Positions 29,398 to 34,217 of a stretch of 34,217 nucleotides of DNA are shown here, one piece after another; the first letter of the stretch is position 1, and every line of letters begins with the position of its first letter. This stretch comes from Melioribacter sp. Lineage in GTDB: Bacteria > Bacteroidota > Ignavibacteria > Ignavibacteriales > Melioribacteraceae. The notes beneath the pieces are model-generated. The model saw only the letters and a program-made list of their open reading frames with translations. It did not search any database and had not been told where the DNA came from. Both the position numbers and the translations under genes were made by a program. The DNA is taken from NCBI GenBank assembly GCA_023250955.1, contig JAHEZQ010000041.1, forward strand, positions 1-34,217. Direction: 5' to 3'.

Positions 29398-31110
29398 ATG
29401 AAAAAGGAAGTTAAGCTCAACGCTGTCCCTCACATTATTTCTATCCAGGATATGATTTTACAATCCGCTAAGAATTTCAGTAACAAACTTGCACTCGAAG
29501 ATTTAAACGACACTCCCATCAATAAGGTAACTTATCGCGAGTTGCTTGAGAACATTCTAAGATTTGGTTCTGCGTTAAAAGAACTTGGTATCAAAGAAAG
29601 GACTCATATTGCAATCATTGGTGAGAATCGTGTTCAATGGGCAATCGGATTTTTAACAGGTTTGTGTTTCAATTATGTTATGGTTCCGATAGACAAAAAT
29701 CTTACCACCAACGAGATTATGAACATAATCCATGAATCCGATTCCGAAGCAATAATCTTTTCAGGTAGTTATTCCGGAATTATGGCAGAGGGAAGAAACT
29801 TCTTGAAAAAGTTAAAACATTTTATTTGTATGGATACCACAGGAGAAGAAAAAGATTTTCTCCAGATGGCTGAATTGATTAGAAAAGTTAAACCACTTCA
29901 CCCTGATGCTCTGCCCAAAATAAATCCTGATGATCTTGCGGAAATAATTTTTACATCAGGATCTCTCGGACGTGCTAAAGGTGTAATGCTCTCTCAAAAA
30001 AATCTTGCTTCAAATCTGGTTGCTATGGTAAGTCTTGTACTGATTGATGATAAAGACCGCTTCCTTTCTGTACTGCCTATGCACCACACTTATGAATGCA
30101 CTTGCGGAATGATGTGTCCGTTATATTGCGGTTCGTCTGTTCATTATGCAAGATCATTAAAAACAATTGTTGATGATCTTCAGAAAGTGAAAGCAACAAT
30201 TTTGTTAGCAGTTCCGTTACTCTACGATAAAATGTTCAAACGGGTAATGAAAGGAATTAAAGACAATAAAGTGAAATCTATTATTGTACCGCCTCTTGTA
30301 AAAATTACAAACCTCTATGCTATGTTTGGGTTAAATGTCGTTAAGAAAAAAATATTTCATGAACTTCATGAAAAATTTGGCGGATCTATACGAATGTTTA
30401 TTGCAGGAGGTGCGGCGCCGGATCCGCTTGTTGCTAAGGGTTTAAGAGAATTTGGTCTTAATTTTATTCAAGGGTATGGGTTAACTGAGACATCACCAAT
30501 TTTAGCATTAAATCGAATAGATAATTTTAAGGATGATGCGGCTGGAATTCCATTACCGAATGTACAAATCAAGATCAATAACCCGGATGAAAACGGAAGC
30601 GGAGAAATATGGGCAAAAGGACCAAATGTAATGCTTGGTTATTATAAAAATGAAAAAGCAACTGAAGATACTTTCGAAAGCAATTGGTTCAAGACTGGTG
30701 ATATTGGTTTTGTAGATGAAGATGGGTTCTTACACATTAACGGCAGAAAGAAAAATGTGATTATTTCTAAAAGTGGTAAGAATGTCTTCCCGGAAGAAAT
30801 CGAAGACATTTTAACACGTAGCCCGTTTATTTTGGAAGCTCTAGTCTCAGGAGAAGAGGATTCTAAACAAGGAGAAATAATTTCTGCGCAAATTGTTGTT
30901 GATGCCGAAGCGTTTATTGAATTGGCAGAAGCAAGTCAAACTAAAATTAATGATGAATTACTGCACAAGACAATTTCAGAAGAGATCGAAAAAACAAATA
31001 AACAACTTGCCGGACATAAACAAATTAAAAAGTTTTACATTCGTGAAAATGAATTTGAGAAGACTACCACGCAAAAAATTAAAAGGTATCTTGTAAAGAA
31101 TGAGAATTGA
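29398..31110 (+). CDS. Long-chain acyl-CoA synthetase (AMP-forming)
   Basis: ANL-superfamily enzyme that activates fatty acids with ATP to acyl-AMP and then acyl-CoA. It has 570 aa from the ATG at 29398; a longer frame opens at a TTG at 29341 but adds only a Tyr/Ile-rich stretch without homology. The P-loop reads TSGSLGRAKG at 186-195 in place of the usual TSGTTGxPKG. The later motifs are standard: QGYGLTE 358-364, the TGD at 433-435, NGRKKNVI 448-455, and the acyl-adenylation lysine K560 in TTTQKIKR. VLPMHHTYE (225-233) fits the FadD branch. It follows pepD after 79 nt and precedes a gene-poor gap. Exact chain length preference is unknown; a closely related role such as acyl-ACP synthetase is possible. 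Confidence 0.88.
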   Translation: MKKEVKLNAVPHIISIQDMILQSAKNFSNKLALEDLNDTPINKVTYRELLENILRFGSALKELGIKERTHIAIIGENRVQWAIGFLTGLCFNYVMVPIDKNLTTNEIMNIIHESDSEAIIFSGSYSGIMAEGRNFLKKLKHFICMDTTGEEKDFLQMAELIRKVKPLHPDALPKINPDDLAEIIFTSGSLGRAKGVMLSQKNLASNLVAMVSLVLIDDKDRFLSVLPMHHTYECTCGMMCPLYCGSSVHYARSLKTIVDDLQKVKATILLAVPLLYDKMFKRVMKGIKDNKVKSIIVPPLVKITNLYAMFGLNVVKKKIFHELHEKFGGSIRMFIAGGAAPDPLVAKGLREFGLNFIQGYGLTETSPILALNRIDNFKDDAAGIPLPNVQIKINNPDENGSGEIWAKGPNVMLGYYKNEKATEDTFESNWFKTGDIGFVDEDGFLHINGRKKNVIISKSGKNVFPEEIEDILTRSPFILEALVSGEEDSKQGEIISAQIVVDAEAFIELAEASQTKINDELLHKTISEEIEKTNKQLAGHKQIKKFYIRENEFEKTTTQKIKRYLVKNEN

Positions 31111-31413
31111 TAATTCAAAAAAAGAGAAGTCTTATTTGAAGTGTTGCCTTCACTTTTGAGTCGTGTTTGCATGTTAAGTGAAATACTTTCCCAATCAATA
31201 AATTTACTCTTTACACAATAAATGAATTATTCTTTACTTATTAAAAGATTCTCGTTATAATATTAAAGGAAATTAATCTTCTGATAAATTTATCTTATAA
31301 ATTTTTTTTGAATTTCCGTAATGAGCTATTTATTCTTACAGTTTATTCTTACAGTCATATCAATGAATTTGGTGATTTGCTTAAAGTGAAATCAATAACC
31401 GAAGGGTGAATAA
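31111..31413 (+). other. 303-bp gene-poor intergenic region
   Basis: No reading frame longer than about 16 codons with a start is visible, and no tRNA or known RNA. Contents: a weak hairpin TGAAG/CTTCA just after the acyl-CoA synthetase, a TTTACT-(17 nt)-TATAAT arrangement at 31233-31261 that looks like a sigma-70 promoter but is expected by chance in such AT-rich DNA, a perfect 13-bp tandem duplication, and a GAAGGG ribosome-binding site before the next gene. It marks the change from compact operons to looser spacing. Confidence 0.6.
31330..31355 (+). repeat. Perfect 13-bp tandem duplication
   Basis: TTATTCTTACAGT occurs twice head to tail (31330-31342 and 31343-31355) in the leader region of the T9SS cargo gene. 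It is probably a slippage product; effect on expression unknown. Confidence 0.85.
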
Positions 31414-32934
31414 ATGAAAGTAGGAAATATTTTTATAATCATCATTATGGTAGTAATATATAATCATTCATATTATTCTCAGTCACAATGGGTTAAGACA
31501 AGTAACTCACCAGGGTCAAGTATAAATTGTTTTGAAAAAAGCGGATCTATTCTATTTGCAGGAACACAAACCGGAATTTATGAATCAACGGATAACGGAA
31601 ATACCTGGACTCTCTCAGGATTAGTTAACATACCGGTTTCCACCATGGCCAATAACGGCTCCTATCTTTTTGCCGGAACCAATGATGGAGTTTATTCCTC
31701 ATCAAATAATGGAACTAGCTGGCCACCAATTGTTAATTTTCATAATAATGGTTTAATATATTCTAATATTAGTGCCCTTGCTGTCAGCGGTTCTAATATT
31801 TATGCTGGCGCAAATGGTGGTACTAATCTCGGGGGTGTTTATATATCCACAAATAATGCCAGTAGTTGGACAGCAATAAGTACAGGTATAAATGATAAAA
31901 ATATTCAATCACTTGCCATTATTAATTCAATTGTCTTTGCAGGTACATTAAATAATGGGGTTTGGTTAACTACCAACAACGCTATATGGACTTTTGCAGG
32001 ATTAACAAATAATTCAATAAATTGTCTCTCTACTATTGGTACTAATTTATTTGCCGGGACTACAACAAACGGGGTTTATTTTTCAACAGATTATGGATCT
32101 AATTGGGCATCTGCCAGTGGTTCGGGGCTAACAATGCTAACTAATAAAACTATAAATGCAATTATAACAAGTGGAACTAATATTTTTGTTGGAACTCCCG
32201 GCGGGGGCGTTTTTCTTTCTACGGATAATGGTTCAAATTGGACAAACGTTAGCAATGGTTTAACTGAAGTAAATATTCGCAGCTTTGCTATATTAGGTCC
32301 AAATATGTTCCTTGCTACAAGTAATGGAAATATATGGAAACGTCCATTGTCGGAAATGATAACAAGTAATAGTCTGTCTATTAAAAACGCAATCCCAAAA
32401 CAATGGCTAAATATATCTACAGGAACAAGGACTCTCAGTTTAATAAATACATTTCAAGGTAATGTGGGTCAGCTATCATATATAGCACAATCATCAAATA
32501 CAACAGTTGCAACCGTATCTGTAACTGGTTCTTCATTAAATATTGCCCCTATTGGTTTAGGTGATTGTATTATTACTGTAACTGCTATCGATGCGGCCAA
32601 TAGTAATTCTCTTAATTATAGTTTTGATGTTAACGTTGGCATCACTGATGTTGAAAGCGATCTGACTCCGACGAGGTTTGCACTCTATCAGAACTTCCCG
32701 AATCCTTTCAATCCTGAAACTGTAATAGAATTCTCAATTGTAAAGAATGGATTTTATACTTTAAAAGTGTACAATACCTTGGGGCAAGAGATAGAAATGC
32801 TTTTGCAGAAGGAGTTATCTGTCGGTTATTATAAAATTAATTTCAATGCTGGTAAATTTTCATCAGGTACGTATTTATATAGGTTGGTTGGAACTAACGT
32901 TAATCTTTCTCGAAAAATGATATTGTTGAAATAA
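31414..32934 (+). CDS. Secreted Asp-box beta-propeller protein with T9SS type A sorting domain
   Basis: A 506-aa secreted protein. A signal peptide covers about residues 1-22 (hydrophobic IFIIIIMVVI). Residues about 30-310 hold six Asp-box-like turns (S/T-x-D/N-x-G-x-x-W) at about 58-65, 97-103, 145-152, 187-192, 224-231 and 269-276, each preceded by a LFAGT-like strand, so a beta-propeller is expected. Residues about 320-410 form an Ig/cadherin-like beta domain. Residues about 424-506 are the T9SS type A sorting domain, with YQNFPNPFNPET, YNTLGQEI, a SSGTYLYR block and a lysine-rich end. It should cross the outer membrane through the type IX machinery. No catalytic residues were seen; propellers of this kind often bind glycans or surfaces. 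The T9SS machinery is not in the window. Confidence 0.88.
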   Translation: MKVGNIFIIIIMVVIYNHSYYSQSQWVKTSNSPGSSINCFEKSGSILFAGTQTGIYESTDNGNTWTLSGLVNIPVSTMANNGSYLFAGTNDGVYSSSNNGTSWPPIVNFHNNGLIYSNISALAVSGSNIYAGANGGTNLGGVYISTNNASSWTAISTGINDKNIQSLAIINSIVFAGTLNNGVWLTTNNAIWTFAGLTNNSINCLSTIGTNLFAGTTTNGVYFSTDYGSNWASASGSGLTMLTNKTINAIITSGTNIFVGTPGGGVFLSTDNGSNWTNVSNGLTEVNIRSFAILGPNMFLATSNGNIWKRPLSEMITSNSLSIKNAIPKQWLNISTGTRTLSLINTFQGNVGQLSYIAQSSNTTVATVSVTGSSLNIAPIGLGDCIITVTAIDAANSNSLNYSFDVNVGITDVESDLTPTRFALYQNFPNPFNPETVIEFSIVKNGFYTLKVYNTLGQEIEMLLQKELSVGYYKINFNAGKFSSGTYLYRLVGTNVNLSRKMILLK

Positions 32935-32996
32935 AAAATTAATTATACAAAAGTGTTTTTTTGAATATAAGTAATTGGACTTAAAACAATTTTTCA

Positions 32997-33953
32997 CTAT
33001 GATTTGGATAAATTTGATTTAAATTTTCTTCCTAATGTTAATTTTTCCTTAAGTTCATATTGATAGAGACTGATTAAAAAGCCGAATAAAACCATTATAG
33101 AAGTTCCAGTTAATGAATCAAGCGTATAAAAATATCCTCCAAGATCTCTTTCTTGCCAACTGCCAATCTTATTAGGTAATCTTTCCAAATATATTTTCAG
33201 AAATCCATGTTCATAAATAATTGGGGTTTCTAATTTTGTATGAGTATAAGAATGAATTATTCCTAATAGAGAGAATGATAAAAACAATAAAATGATTGAA
33301 ACGACCACCTTGAATTCTAACGATTTCCATATATCATTTATACCAATCTTTCTGCTAGGAATCTCTCTGAATCCATAAAATAAAAAAAGTCCAAGCGCAA
33401 CCCCTATCTCATTTAAGATAAAATCATTAAAATCAAAGTAATGTGAGAATAGTCTGGTTATATAAAAATATTGATATGCCTCATCAACTATTCCCATTAA
33501 TGTAACCCAAAAGAGAATACTAACTATTAAAACTTTTTTCCTTTCTGGATCTATAGCATAAGCAAAAAGGAAAGATAATATTGCGTACTGTGGAAAGTGA
33601 ATAATCTCAATTTGTGCAGCAATTAAAAATCTATATGCAAGCCATACTGAACTCCCTAATAAAATCCAATAAATGAATGATATAATTCGCCTTTTCCCTT
33701 TTATAGCCATGTAAAAAATGTAAATAATTAGAAGTATTGTTACAACAAGTCCGGTCTCCAATGAAGAATCTCTTGGTATAAATTTGCCCCAAGGTGTAGC
33801 CACCCAATCCGTTAAAAAATCCGTTACAATTAAATGACATGTAGAAACTGCTATCCAATAAAAAAAAGATATGGCAAATATGAGAATGCTTCTTTTTCCA
33901 ATAAGCTTGAAATTACTAAAACTTTTTTTGTCTTCTGAATACTCTTTTATCAT
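32997..33953 (-). CDS. VanZ-like multi-pass membrane protein
   Basis: A 318-aa integral membrane protein with about eight hydrophobic segments. A VanZ-like core lies at about 95-195: EIIHFPQYAILSF with H119, GIVDEAYQYF with D157, E158 and Q161, then FNDFILNEIGVALG with D177 and N181, matching the family pattern of H, DExxQ and DxxxN. Flanking segments are unusual: an N-terminal pair of helices and a C-terminal part (about 207-318) with a further helix, a periplasmic-looking polar stretch rich in charged residues, and a last helix. VanZ-family function is poorly defined, with teicoplanin resistance known for VanZ itself; no resistance role is implied here. The gene converges on the T9SS cargo with 62 nt between stops. 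Confidence 0.72.
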   Translation of the reverse strand: MIKEYSEDKKSFSNFKLIGKRSILIFAISFFYWIAVSTCHLIVTDFLTDWVATPWGKFIPRDSSLETGLVVTILLIIYIFYMAIKGKRRIISFIYWILLGSSVWLAYRFLIAAQIEIIHFPQYAILSFLFAYAIDPERKKVLIVSILFWVTLMGIVDEAYQYFYITRLFSHYFDFNDFILNEIGVALGLFLFYGFREIPSRKIGINDIWKSLEFKVVVSIILLFLSFSLLGIIHSYTHTKLETPIIYEHGFLKIYLERLPNKIGSWQERDLGGYFYTLDSLTGTSIMVLFGFLISLYQYELKEKLTLGRKFKSNLSKS

Positions 33954-33992
33954 TTTTTCAATACCAATTTTTACACTTGAGATTTATTAAAT

Positions 33993-34028
33993 ATAAAAAA
34001 AGTTCGAGATCAAAAAGATATCGAACTT
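33993..34028 (-). terminator. Intrinsic terminator after tRNA-Cys
   Basis: On the minus strand AAGTTCGA (34028 to 34021) pairs with TCGAACTT (34007 to 34000), with three more pairs inside beyond a G-A mismatch and an all-T loop, followed by TTTTTAT. It starts 5 nt after the tRNA-Cys 3' end. Confidence 0.85.
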
Positions 34029-34033
34029 AATTG

Positions 34034-34107
34034 AGGCGCCGGTCGGATTCGAACCGACGAATAAAGGTTTTGCAGACCTTCCCCTTAAGCCACTTGGGTA
34101 CAGCGCC
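34034..34107 (-). tRNA. tRNA-Cys, anticodon GCA
   Basis: A 74-nt tRNA read on the minus strand. Acceptor GGCGCTG pairs with CGGCGCC, with one G-T, and the discriminator is T, as expected for cysteine. D arm CCC/GGG, anticodon stem AAGGT/ACCTT with loop CTGCAAA (anticodon GCA), and T arm GTCGG-TTCGAAT-CCGAC. The 3' CCA is not encoded. An intrinsic terminator follows. Confidence 0.97.
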
Positions 34108-34137
34108 TTATAAAATAAATCCCGATTTTATCGGGAT
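34108..34137 (-). terminator. Hairpin between tRNA-Gly and tRNA-Cys, probable terminator or attenuator
   Basis: On the minus strand ATCCCGAT (34137 to 34130) and ATCGGGAT (34126 to 34119) form a perfect 8-bp stem with a 3-nt loop, followed by TTATTTTAT. It sits 5 nt after tRNA-Gly and 11 nt before tRNA-Cys. The T tract is interrupted, so it may terminate only part of the transcripts. Confidence 0.6.
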
Positions 34138-34142
34138 CGTAG

Positions 34143-34215
<73 letters not shown>

Positions 34216-34217
34216 AT

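Noticed and set aside
31134-31160. Hairpin TGAAG/CTTCA after the acyl-CoA synthetase as a terminator
   Set aside because: Five base pairs and a T run of four broken by GAG; too weak to list.
31233-31261. TTTACT-17-TATAAT resembling an E. coli sigma-70 promoter
   Set aside because: Such matches are frequent by chance in AT-rich intergenic DNA, and other genes in this window carry the TAnnTTTG type instead. Mentioned in the intergenic entry only.

Overview
The window reads as ordinary chromosome from a low-GC, Gram-negative, rod-shaped bacterium of the Bacteroidota/Chlorobiota (FCB) group, most likely an Ignavibacteria-type lineage. Four observations support this: (i) a secreted protein ending in a type IX secretion (T9SS) type A sorting domain with the NFPNPFNPET signature; (ii) exact TAnnTTTG -7 promoter elements upstream of three genes; (iii) the gene order purH-mreB-mreC-mreD-mrdA-rodA seen in this group; (iv) a DUF2851 protein, a family centred on this group. 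Strong Shine-Dalgarno sites before gltA, rodA and etfB are less typical of classical Bacteroidetes. The species assignment is inference.

Layout. 1-5018, all +: the 3' end of an M1 aminopeptidase, lpxH (lipid A), a class A penicillin-binding protein and an uncharacterised anchored HEAT-like protein. 5151-8236, +: a tRNA-Leu followed after 8 nt by hpnC-hpnD-hpnE, a complete FPP-to-squalene pathway. 8303-9610: Si-type citrate synthase with a clear terminator. 9706-22310, +: a lytic transglycosylase, then pyrG, a secreted TPR protein, purN, purH, mreBCD, mrdA, rodA and pyrF, which mixes nucleotide synthesis with the cell-elongation machinery. 22410-26234: a DUF2851 protein on + meets a minus-strand unit etfB-etfA-bifunctional nuclease, with overlapping stop codons. 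26358-31110, +: clpS, a divergent YchF-like NTPase, pepD and a long-chain acyl-CoA synthetase. 31111-34217, more AT-rich and less compact: a 303-bp gene-poor gap, a T9SS beta-propeller protein, a VanZ-like membrane protein on minus, and two minus-strand tRNAs (Gly, Cys) with hairpins after each.

How the genes fit together. Envelope building is the dominant theme: LpxH makes a lipid A intermediate; the class A PBP, MrdA and RodA polymerise and cross-link peptidoglycan under MreBCD control; the lytic transglycosylase cuts it; and HpnCDE makes squalene for membrane polyterpenoids. PyrG, PurN, PurH and PyrF supply nucleotides. EtfAB, the acyl-CoA synthetase and citrate synthase are compatible with fatty-acid oxidation feeding the TCA cycle, but no acyl-CoA dehydrogenase is in view.

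I saw no CRISPR array, insertion sequence, phage gene, rRNA or defence cassette, and nothing I can honestly call a new multi-gene system. The best leads are single-gene oddities: a YchF paralogue lacking the family signature loop, a ClpS with an altered pocket, a nuclease-like motif in DUF2851, the tRNA-Leu/hpnC junction, and overlapping divergent promoters between etfB and clpS.
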